A stretch of 5,153 bases of DNA from a bacterium (lineage in GTDB: Bacteria > Acidobacteriota > Blastocatellia > Pyrinomonadales > Pyrinomonadaceae), in NCBI GenBank assembly GCA_029945985.1, contig JAQSDP010000173.1, forward strand, positions 1 through 5,153, written 5' to 3'. This document shows positions 1 to 5,153 of this stretch, piece by piece. Within the stretch, counting starts at the first letter, position 1. Each line of letters starts with the position of its first letter. The notes under the pieces are model-generated. The model saw only the letters and a program-made list of their open reading frames with translations, did not search any database and was not told the origin of the DNA. Both the position numbers and the translations under genes were made by a program.

Positions 1-1
1 G

Positions 2-1081
2 TTGTCGGTGATCATCAAGGAGCCGCTTGGCGTCGTCGGCCAGATCATTCCCTGGAATTTTCCGCTGCTGATGGCGACGTGGAAACTCGCACCGGCACTG
101 GCTGCCGGTAACTGCGTCGTGATCAAACCTGCCGAGCAGACGCCGGCTTCCAGTCTGGTCTGGATGGACACGGTGGGCGATCTGCTGCCGAAAGGCGTGC
201 TGAATATCGTCAACGGATTCGGAGTAGAGGCAGGTAAGCCGCTCGCGACGTCTGAGAAGATCGCGAAGGTGGCGTTCACGGGCGAGACGACGACCGGACG
301 CTTGATCATGCAGTATGCGTCACAGAATTTGATCCCGGTCACGCTCGAACTTGGCGGCAAATCGCCGAACATTTTCTTCGAGAGCGTGATGGACGCGGAC
401 GATGAATTCTTCGACAAGTGTCTCGAAGGAGCGACGCTGTTCGCTCTCAATCAGGGCGAGGTTTGCACGTGCCCGTCTCGAGTGCTCGTGCAGGAATCGA
501 TCGCCGAGAAGTTCATCCCGCGGTTCATCGACCGCGTGAAGCAGATCAAGATGGGGCATCCGCTTGACCCGACGACGATGATGGGAGCACAGGCGAGCAA
601 GGACCAGTACGAGAAGATCTTGAACTATCTGCAGATCGGTAGGGACGAAGGTGCGGAGGTGTTGGTTGGCGGAAACGCTTACAAGAATGCGGACCTCGAG
701 GACGGCTATTACATCGAGCCGACCGTGATGAAAGGCCACAACAAGATGCGTGTGTTCCAGGAAGAGATCTTCGGGCCGGTGACGTGTCTGACGACGTTCA
801 AGGACGTGGACGAAGCGATTTCCATCGCGAACGATACTCTGTATGGTTTGGGTGCCGGGGTCTGGACGCGCGACGCTCACGAACTCTATCGCGTACCGCG
901 TGCCATCGAAGCCGGCCGTGTCTGGGTGAACAACTATCACAACTACCCCGCCCACGCTCCGTTCGGCGGCTACAAGAAATCAGGCTTCGGTCGCGAGAAT
1001 CACCTGATGATGCTCGACCACTACCGACAAACGAAGAACATGCTCATCTCGTACGATAAGAAGGCGATGGGATTTTTCTAG
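2..1081 (+). CDS. NAD(P)+-dependent aldehyde dehydrogenase, AldB/ExaC/AcoD group (5'-truncated by window)
   Basis: Cytoplasmic enzyme that oxidises an aldehyde, probably acetaldehyde or another short aliphatic one, to the acid with NAD(P)+. The window holds 359 codons. The family is about 500 residues and the PWNFP motif normally lies near residue 165-170, but here it is at 17-21, so about 145-150 N-terminal residues lie upstream; the first TTG is an internal Leu codon, not a start. Visible motifs are the cofactor-site Lys in IKPAEQTP (K42), FTGETTTG (92-99), the general base Glu in LELGGKSP (E116), the catalytic Cys in GEVCTCPSR (C155) and the cofactor-binding Glu in EEIFGPV (E255). The C-terminus (PAHAPFGGYKKSGFGRE, then HYRQTKN and a final GFF) is characteristic of the AldB/AcoD/ExaC subgroup. 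All catalytic residues are present and the stop is TAG. Substrate specificity is inferred from subgroup only. The DUF779 gene downstream supports the assignment. Confidence 0.96.
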   Translation: MSVIIKEPLGVVGQIIPWNFPLLMATWKLAPALAAGNCVVIKPAEQTPASSLVWMDTVGDLLPKGVLNIVNGFGVEAGKPLATSEKIAKVAFTGETTTGRLIMQYASQNLIPVTLELGGKSPNIFFESVMDADDEFFDKCLEGATLFALNQGEVCTCPSRVLVQESIAEKFIPRFIDRVKQIKMGHPLDPTTMMGAQASKDQYEKILNYLQIGRDEGAEVLVGGNAYKNADLEDGYYIEPTVMKGHNKMRVFQEEIFGPVTCLTTFKDVDEAISIANDTLYGLGAGVWTRDAHELYRVPRAIEAGRVWVNNYHNYPAHAPFGGYKKSGFGRENHLMMLDHYRQTKNMLISYDKKAMGFF

Positions 1082-1106
1082 GAATTCGGGCACCGATCCC
1101 TGTGTG

Positions 1107-1132
1107 AAAGCGGGTGCACGACCACCCGCTTT
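1107..1132 (+). terminator. Perfect 10-bp hairpin after the aldehyde dehydrogenase gene, probable terminator
   Basis: The left arm AAAGCGGGTG (1107-1116) and right arm CACCCGCTTT (1123-1132) are perfect reverse complements around a 6-nt loop, CACGAC. The stem has a GC-rich core with A's on its 5' side and T's on its 3' side, as in bidirectional intrinsic terminators. The T-tract beyond the stem is poor (TTTGACTTAATT), so termination may be partial. It lies 25 bp after the aldehyde dehydrogenase stop and 11 bp before the next start codon, so it could also be an attenuator or mRNA-stabilising hairpin. Confidence 0.6.
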
Positions 1133-1143
1133 GACTTAATTCG

Positions 1144-1668
1144 ATGAAGAATTTCAAGGTTCTTGCAGGTCTTCCGGGCAACGGCGATCTGCCGAAACAG
1201 TTTAGTTCTACCGGACTCGGCTCCCACAGGGAAGGGTTTGTCGTGGAATTCTTGCCGCAGGGTAGGCCGGCATGGGTAGGCAATTTTCAGGGCGGCCTTT
1301 CTTCGTTTAGTACCGCGGTAGAACATCCTGACGGCTCGTCCGTAGTGGTTGTGGCCGGTCGGGATGTCTACGTTGTAGATCCTGAGGATCAGGATTTGGT
1401 TGAATCTTTCGGCGGCGATTTTGTTAGTCTCGTTCAGATTCCAGAAAAGTCGATGCTTCTCTTCGGTAGCTCAATTGACTTTGAAGCTATAGGGCCGACC
1501 GGTCGTCTCTGGCGTAGCCGTCGAATTTCGTGGGATGGAATTAAGGATATCAAACTAAATGCGGAAACTCTGACCGGCGAGGAATGGAGTTATGAAGATA
1601 TCTGGATTCCATTTTCACTTGATATCAACACGGGCCGACATACTGGCGGACCACAATGCCCGCCGTAA
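1144..1668 (+). CDS. Hypothetical protein, 174 aa, function unknown
   Basis: Complete small protein without signal peptide or membrane segment, so probably cytoplasmic. It resembles a scattered family of uncharacterised bacterial proteins that begin MKNF.VLAGLP and share REG.VV.F and GNFQ.GL (here residues 29-52), an acidic-hydrophobic middle with VVVVAGRDVYVVDP (67-80), then EAIGP.GRLW..RRISWDG (114-132) and a C-terminal LD..TG...GG (159-169). That family likeness is from memory, without a search. The alternating beta-strand pattern and DG/GR turns suggest an all-beta, propeller-blade-like fold. ATG 1144 is the first start after an in-frame TGA at 1132-1134; no good Shine-Dalgarno precedes it. 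GC is lower than in the neighbours: the line 1441-1500 counts 48% and 1561-1620 counts 45%, against about 60% in sampled lines of flanking genes. It separates two families that are usually adjacent, which suggests later insertion. No function can be assigned. Confidence 0.85.
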   Translation: MKNFKVLAGLPGNGDLPKQFSSTGLGSHREGFVVEFLPQGRPAWVGNFQGGLSSFSTAVEHPDGSSVVVVAGRDVYVVDPEDQDLVESFGGDFVSLVQIPEKSMLLFGSSIDFEAIGPTGRLWRSRRISWDGIKDIKLNAETLTGEEWSYEDIWIPFSLDINTGRHTGGPQCPP

Positions 1669-1686
1669 GTAGGTAGAAATAGGTCT

Positions 1687-2082
1687 ATGGCTTTTATTCC
1701 AAGAGTAAATATCACTCCTGACGCAGCGAAGGTCGTCAACCAACTTCGCGAAAAGCACGGCGAGTTGATGTTTCATCAGTCGGGCGGGTGTTGTGACGGG
1801 AGTTCGCCGATGTGCTTTCCGGAGGGTGAGTTTATCGTCGGGTCGAGCGACGTTTGGCTGGGCGAGGTGGCGGGGTGCGACTTTTATATGGCGAAGGACC
1901 AGTTCGAATTCTGGCAGCACACCGAACTCACCATCGACATCACTGAGGGCCGCGGTGCGAGCTTTTCGCTGGAGATCCCGCTTGGGCTCAGGTTTGTGAC
2001 GAAATCGAGGGTATTTAGCTACGAAGAATCGCAGAACCTCACGCCGGTCTATTCGGGCGAATACCAGTCTGCCGCCGCATAG
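1687..2082 (+). CDS. DUF779 family protein, aldehyde-dehydrogenase-associated
   Basis: A 131-residue cytoplasmic protein of the DUF779 family (COG3564-like), close to the usual family length. The family hallmark is the HQSGGCCDGSSPMCFPEGEF block at residues 30-49, with Cys35, Cys36 and Cys43 and a further Cys64. It is followed by a beta-rich region including DFYMAKDQFEFWQHTELTID (65-84) and a conserved end (FSLEIPLGLRF, 93-103). The biochemical role is not established. Members are very often encoded beside AldB/ExaC-type aldehyde dehydrogenases, so an accessory role such as maturation or redox protection of the enzyme is plausible but inferred. The Cys/His-rich block could bind metal. ATG 1687 is the only start after the in-frame TAA at 1666 that ends the preceding gene; the gap is 18 bp, so the two genes are probably co-transcribed. 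The ribosome-binding site is weak (AGGT at 1671-1674, 12 nt from the start). Confidence 0.93.
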   Translation: MAFIPRVNITPDAAKVVNQLREKHGELMFHQSGGCCDGSSPMCFPEGEFIVGSSDVWLGEVAGCDFYMAKDQFEFWQHTELTIDITEGRGASFSLEIPLGLRFVTKSRVFSYEESQNLTPVYSGEYQSAAA

Positions 2083-2179
2083 TATCTCGGCCAGAAACCG
2101 CAACTTAGATCGCAGATCATCCGTATCAGCTAGAAATGTTGCGCGTGTGTACGGCTGCGACGCCTCCTGAGAATAATTT
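2083..2179. other. 97-bp intergenic spacer, probable promoter region of the peptidase gene but no clear boxes
   Basis: This gap separates DUF779 from the peptidase gene. No convincing -35/-10 pair at 16-18 bp spacing and no strong terminator hairpin were found. A weak Shine-Dalgarno-like GAGA (2169-2172) lies 7 nt before the ATG. Being the longest gap in the window, it is the likeliest place for a new transcription start, but this is inferred from layout only. Confidence 0.35.
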
Positions 2180-4486
2180 ATGAAGATCGAACGCTCTTTT
2201 CTACGTGTTTCGACGGCGCTTCGCGTTGCACTCGTTATTGTGGCTCTTTCGTCGTTTAGCGGTTTGTTCGCTCAGACGTCGCAGCCCGCGGTCGATCCGA
2301 AGCTCACGGTTGACCGCATATTCAACAGCGGTGAGTTTCAGCCGGAGCGTTTTGGCGGTTTCGAATGGCTGAAGGACGGCGATTCTTATGCGAAGTTCGA
2401 GCCTTCGGTAAAGGTGAAGGGGGCGATGGACCTGGTTCGGTACCAGATCGATACCGAGAAACGCGACGTGCTTCTCTCCGCCGATCGGCTCATCCCGCAG
2501 GGCGAGACGAAGCCGATCGAGATGGACGGCTACGATTGGTCGGCTGACGGCAAGAAGCTTCTGATCTATACGAATTCGCAGAAGGTGTGGCGGTACAACA
2601 CGCGTGGAGACTATTGGGTGCTCGACCTCGGCTCGGGCAAGCTTTCGAAGCTCGGCGGCGACGCGAAGCCCGCGACGCTGATGTTCGCGAAGTTTTCGCC
2701 GGACGGAACGAAGGTCGGGTACGTCCGCGAGAACGATCTGTATGTTGATGATGTCGCCACCGGTAAGATCACGCGGCTGACCAAGGACGGTTCGCACACG
2801 CTGATCAACGGTACGTCGGATTGGGTGAACGAAGAGGAGTTTGACCTTAGAGACTGCTGGCGTTGGAGCCCCGACAGCAGGTCAATAGCGTTCTGGCAGT
2901 TTGACGCGTCGGGAATCGAAGATTTCATTCTGGTCGACAACACCCAGGGGCTTTATCCGAAACTGACCAAGATCCCATATCCGAAAACCGGCACACAGAA
3001 CGCGGCTGTTCGGGTCGGTGTGATCGACGCTTCGGGTGGAGCGATCAAGTGGCTGGAGACGCCCGGCGATCAGCGGAACAACTACATCGTCTCGGTCGAT
3101 TGGGCGAACCCGAACGATTATCTGCAGCATTTCAACCGTTTGCAGAATACGCTGCAGGTCCTCGTAGCCGACGCGAGATCGGGAAAGTCGAGGTCGATCC
3201 TCACGGAAAAGGACGACGCGTGGGTCGATCTGACATTGCCCGAGATGCGTTGGTTGGACGACGGGAAACGATTCCTATGGGTAAGCGAACGCGATGGCTG
3301 GCGGCGGCCGTATTCGGTATCTGCGGACGGACGCGACATCAAGCCGCTTACAAAGGGCAGTTTCGATGCGATGAGTATTCAGTCGGTCGATCAGGCCGGC
3401 GGGTGGGTCTATTACATCGCTTCGCCTGACAACGCGACGCAGCGATATCTCCATCGATCACGACTCGATGGCAGCGGGACCGACGAGCGCGTCACGCCAG
3501 CCGAGTTCCAGGGGTGGAACAGCTACAATTTCTCGCCGAGCAGCAAATGGGCGATCCAGAGTTCGTCGGCGTTCGGCAAGCCGTCGCGGGTCGATCTGCT
3601 AAAGCTTTCGGACAAATCGGTCGCCCGCAACATAGTCGCCAATTCGGCCCTTCGGGCAAAGCTCGATCAACTGCCGAAGGGGCCCGTCGAATTTTTCCGT
3701 ACGGACGTCGGCAACGGTGTCGCTCTCGATGGCTGGATGATGAAGCCGCCCAATTTTGACCCATTGAAGAAGTATCCGGTGCTCTATTACGCATACACGG
3801 AACCTGCGGGAACCACAGTTAACGATCAGTGGTCCGGTGCTCAGTACTTCTGGTTCCTGATGCTCACGCAACAGGGCTACATCGTCGCGAGCGTAGATAA
3901 TCGCGGAACTCCGAGCCCCCGTGGACGGGAATTCCGCAAGAGCATCTATCGCAAGATCGGCGTACTGAGTTCGGCAGACCAGGCCGCTGCGGTTAAGTCG
4001 ATGCTAGCCAAGATGCCGTACCTTGACGCGTCGCGAGTTGGCATCTGGGGATGGAGCGGCGGTGGGGTCGCAACTCTAAACGCAATGTTCCGTTATCCAG
4101 ATATCTACAAGATGGGAATGGCGGTCGCACCGGCGCCGGACAATCGCTACTACGACACTATCTACACTGAACGCTACATGGGCCTGCCGCAGGACAACGC
4201 CAAGGACTACGACAACACTGCGGCGACCACGTTTGCTGACGGTTTGAAAGGCGATCTGCTGATAGTGCACGGTACCGGCGATGACAACGTCCATTACCAG
4301 CAGACCGAGTATCTTATCGATAAACTGATCGCGGCCAACAAGGTGTTTACCGTAATGCCGTATCCGAACCGCACCCACAGCATTTCCGAGGGACAGGGCA
4401 CTACGCGGCATCTCTACAGCCTGCTAACGCGGTATTTGAACGAGAAGCTTCCGGTTAACGCAGAATCACCCATCGTCTTACCTTGA
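2180..4486 (+). CDS. Secreted S9B-family serine peptidase, dipeptidyl peptidase IV-like
   Basis: A 768-residue exported exopeptidase predicted to remove N-terminal dipeptides, typically X-Pro or X-Ala, in the periplasm or outside the cell. Residues 1-31 form a signal peptide: basic start (KIERSFLR), hydrophobic core about 14-30, and likely cleavage after LFA (31). The DPP-IV beta-propeller covers roughly 75-490 and includes DWVNEEEF (214-221), whose E219/E220 match the double-Glu site that binds the substrate N-terminus, followed by the typical WRWSPDS..IAFWQFD. The alpha/beta-hydrolase domain covers about 505-757. The triad is Ser626 in GWSGGG, Asp701 in HGTGDDNVH (with N703 equivalent to DPP4 Asn710) and His733 in NRTHS. 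Tyr539 in YAYTEPAG is the probable oxyanion Tyr. Length is typical of bacterial DPP-IV. ATG 2180 follows an in-frame TAA at 2174. The GWSGGG and YTEP variants differ from the commoner GWSYGG and Y-(A/G)-G-P. The exact dipeptide preference is inferred. Confidence 0.95.
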   Translation: MKIERSFLRVSTALRVALVIVALSSFSGLFAQTSQPAVDPKLTVDRIFNSGEFQPERFGGFEWLKDGDSYAKFEPSVKVKGAMDLVRYQIDTEKRDVLLSADRLIPQGETKPIEMDGYDWSADGKKLLIYTNSQKVWRYNTRGDYWVLDLGSGKLSKLGGDAKPATLMFAKFSPDGTKVGYVRENDLYVDDVATGKITRLTKDGSHTLINGTSDWVNEEEFDLRDCWRWSPDSRSIAFWQFDASGIEDFILVDNTQGLYPKLTKIPYPKTGTQNAAVRVGVIDASGGAIKWLETPGDQRNNYIVSVDWANPNDYLQHFNRLQNTLQVLVADARSGKSRSILTEKDDAWVDLTLPEMRWLDDGKRFLWVSERDGWRRPYSVSADGRDIKPLTKGSFDAMSIQSVDQAGGWVYYIASPDNATQRYLHRSRLDGSGTDERVTPAEFQGWNSYNFSPSSKWAIQSSSAFGKPSRVDLLKLSDKSVARNIVANSALRAKLDQLPKGPVEFFRTDVGNGVALDGWMMKPPNFDPLKKYPVLYYAYTEPAGTTVNDQWSGAQYFWFLMLTQQGYIVASVDNRGTPSPRGREFRKSIYRKIGVLSSADQAAAVKSMLAKMPYLDASRVGIWGWSGGGVATLNAMFRYPDIYKMGMAVAPAPDNRYYDTIYTERYMGLPQDNAKDYDNTAATTFADGLKGDLLIVHGTGDDNVHYQQTEYLIDKLIAANKVFTVMPYPNRTHSISEGQGTTRHLYSLLTRYLNEKLPVNAESPIVLP

Positions 4487-4490
4487 GAGG
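4486..4490 (+). promoter_or_regulatory. Shine-Dalgarno site of the ArsC-like gene, overlapping the peptidase stop codon
   Basis: AGAGG, extended to GAGAGG at 4485-4490, lies 5 nt before ATG 4496 and shares bases with the peptidase stop TGA (4484-4486). It is the best ribosome-binding site in the window and fixes the ArsC-like start. The overlap and the 9-bp gap suggest translational coupling to the peptidase. Confidence 0.7.
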
Positions 4491-4495
4491 CAAAT

Positions 4496-4840
4496 ATGAA
4501 AAGAATCACGGTCTACGAAAAACCTACCTGAACAACCTGCCGAAATCTGGCCAAGCTGTTCCGTGAGAACGGCATCGATTACGACAAGGTCAATTATTTC
4601 AACGAATCATTTACTGCGGAACGGCTGAAGTCGCTGGCGAAAAAGGCGGGCATTCGGCCGATCGAGATGACGCGAGGCGCTGCCGCGGCGGGGTTGAACA
4701 GCGAAACGCCCGACGCCGACGTGATCAAGGCGATGGTCGCCGATCCTGATCTTATCCAGCGGCCGATAGTCGAAACTGAGGAAGGGGCGGTCATCGCGAG
4801 ACCGATAGACAGAGCTCTCGCCCTGATCCGACCCGAGTAA
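4496..4840 (+). CDS. arsC: ArsC/Spx-family arsenate reductase-like selenoprotein (Sec encoded by in-frame TGA at codon 12)
   Basis: Read through TGA 4529-4531 this is a continuous 114-residue protein. It starts MKRITVYEKPT, then Sec12, then TTCRNLAKLFRENGIDY, and ends at tandem TAA codons (4838-4843). It is a small cytoplasmic thioredoxin-fold protein of the ArsC/YffB/Spx superfamily, of normal length. The N-terminus aligns without gaps to E. coli ArsC (YHNPACGTSRN): Sec12 sits on catalytic Cys12 and R16-N17 are conserved. Candidate equivalents of the arsenate-binding arginines are R60 (TRG), R89 (QRPIV) and R102 (ARPID). Cys15 makes a U-T-T-C motif like the CxxC of Spx. If active it would reduce arsenate or another oxidised thiol-type substrate, perhaps through a selenenylsulfide between U12 and C15. 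The TRG motif also resembles YffB, so arsenate specificity is uncertain. The alternatives are a pseudogene or a TGC-to-TGA sequence error. The intact frame on both sides, the exact active-site position and the hairpin downstream favour selenocysteine. Confidence 0.88.
4529..4531 (+). other. Probable selenocysteine codon (TGA) at the ArsC catalytic cysteine position
   Basis: This TGA is codon 12 of the ArsC-like frame. It sits in Y-E-K-P-T-U-T-T-C-R-N, where the family has its nucleophilic cysteine (C12 of E. coli ArsC, the first Cys of the Spx CxxC). Homologous sequence continues directly on both sides without a frame change. Confidence 0.85.
4555..4573 (+). promoter_or_regulatory. Candidate bacterial SECIS stem-loop
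   Basis: Arms GCTGTTC (4555-4561) and GAACGGC (4567-4573) pair over 7 bp, with one G-U wobble (4557 with 4571), around the loop CGTGA (4562-4566). The loop starts 30 nt after the TGA and has G as its second base. Both fit the published bacterial SECIS pattern as I recall it: apical loop 16-37 nt from the UGA, loop of 3-14 nt, and a G in its first two bases. A weak lower helix, AATC (4544-4547) with GATT (4577-4580), could extend it across an asymmetric internal loop. SelB recognition is inferred. Confidence 0.65.
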
Positions 4841-4878
4841 TAATGCGCCGGGAACTTTCCTGATAGAATCTCTACTAT

Positions 4879-5153
4879 ATGAGTCTCACAAACGGAAACG
4901 GCAATGGGAACGGCCATATGCCAAAGCCGAAGAACGTGCTTGGCGGCGAATTGAAAGTTTGCTGCACAGCCCCGATGACAGGATTCTATCGCGACGGATA
5001 CTGCCGTACCGGCGCGGATGACCACGGACGGCATACGGTGTGTATCATTACGACCGCGGATTTTCTTCAATTTTCGAAGTCGGCGTGCAACGATCTATCG
5101 ACACCGATGCCGCAGTATTCGTTTCCCGGACTCGTTCCCGGAGATAAGTGGTG
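4879..5153 (+). CDS. DUF2237 family protein (3'-truncated by window)
   Basis: The first 91 codons of a small cytoplasmic protein; the frame stays open to the window end. The DUF2237 signature is clear: NVLGGELKVCCTAPMTGFYR (19-38), then DGYCRTGADDHGRHTVC (39-55), a TADFLQFSKS segment (59-68), NDLSTP (71-76) and FPGLVPGDKW (82-91). The next residue should be the family's usual Cys, and the incomplete TG at the edge agrees. Family members are about 120 residues, so some 20-30 residues are missing. Function is unknown; the conserved cysteines (28, 29, 42, 55) could be redox-active or bind metal, which is conjecture. ATG 4879 follows an in-frame TAG at 4864 and gives an unusual Asn-Gly repeat (NGNGNGNG, residues 5-12). 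ATG 4918 (Met14) would give the more usual short leader MPKPKNVLGG, so the start is uncertain. The gap to the ArsC-like stop is 38 bp; no strong ribosome-binding site or promoter was seen. Confidence 0.92.
   Translation, partial: MSLTNGNGNGNGHMPKPKNVLGGELKVCCTAPMTGFYRDGYCRTGADDHGRHTVCIITTADFLQFSKSACNDLSTPMPQYSFPGLVPGDKW

Noticed and set aside
320..955. Long open frame of 211 codons on the minus strand inside the aldehyde dehydrogenase gene
   Set aside because: It is opposite a clearly functional enzyme gene in GC-rich DNA, is rich in Arg/Val/His as antisense frames usually are, and shows no recognisable domain.
1131..1136. TTGACT as a -35 box upstream of the hypothetical gene
   Set aside because: It overlaps the hairpin arm, and a -10 box at normal spacing would fall inside the coding region, where no suitable TATAAT-like sequence is seen.
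1615..2103. 162-codon open frame on the minus strand opposite DUF779
   Set aside because: Antisense to a gene with an unmistakable family signature; the Arg-rich translation looks like a shadow.
2163..2168. CCTCCT, complementary to the Shine-Dalgarno core, upstream of the peptidase gene
   Set aside because: A 6-bp match is expected by chance, and no matching AGGAGG lies near enough to form a credible regulatory hairpin.
4484..4531. Possible fusion of the peptidase and ArsC-like protein by reading through both in-frame TGAs (4484 and 4529)
   Set aside because: The peptidase ends naturally after its last helix, and a good ribosome-binding site and ATG follow directly, so only the second TGA needs recoding.
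4864..4869. TAGAAT as a -10 box for the DUF2237 gene
   Set aside because: No matching -35 element lies about 17 bp upstream and the start codon is only 10 bp away; not supportable without transcript data.
4594..5070. 158-codon open frame on the minus strand across the ArsC-like and DUF2237 genes
   Set aside because: It runs antisense to two genes with clear family motifs and spans their intergenic gap; its translation has no recognisable family. It could mislead an annotator because the true + strand gene is broken by TGA.

Overview
This 5.15 kb bacterial window has all its genes on the + strand: the 3' part of an aldehyde dehydrogenase gene, a small hypothetical gene, a DUF779 gene, a complete secreted dipeptidyl-peptidase-IV-like gene, a short ArsC-family gene interrupted by an in-frame TGA, and the 5' part of a DUF2237 gene. 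GC content is moderately high. Shine-Dalgarno sequences are mostly weak. The gene mix, a large exported S9 peptidase among housekeeping redox genes, would suit an Acidobacteriota-type (e.g. Blastocatellia) or similar soil or aquatic Gram-negative genome. That is a guess from impression; nothing here fixes the taxon.

Layout. 2-1081: aldehyde dehydrogenase of the AldB/ExaC/AcoD group, lacking about 145-150 N-terminal residues because the window begins inside it. 1107-1132: a perfect 10-bp hairpin, probably a terminator. 1144-1668: hypothetical protein of visibly lower GC. 1687-2082: DUF779, a family usually found beside this kind of aldehyde dehydrogenase. 2083-2179: 97 bp with no clear signal. 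2180-4486: S9B peptidase with signal peptide, beta-propeller and alpha/beta-hydrolase domains. 4496-4840: ArsC-like gene, 9 bp downstream of the peptidase and with its ribosome-binding site overlapping the peptidase stop. 4879-5153: DUF2237 protein, cut by the window end.

The main discovery is at 4496-4840. A conventional ORF caller would miss this gene or call it broken, because codon 12 is TGA. Translated through that TGA it gives an uninterrupted 114-residue ArsC-family thioredoxin-fold protein. The TGA falls exactly on the catalytic cysteine (Cys12 of E. coli ArsC), creating a U-T-T-C redox motif, and a stem-loop fitting the bacterial SECIS pattern begins 23 nt after it. The best reading is a selenocysteine-containing arsenate-reductase-like selenoprotein. 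The organism would then need SelA, SelB, SelC and SelD encoded elsewhere.

The aldehyde dehydrogenase and DUF779 probably work in one aldehyde-oxidation module, now split by the low-GC hypothetical gene. The peptidase and the ArsC-like gene look co-transcribed, though no shared function is evident.
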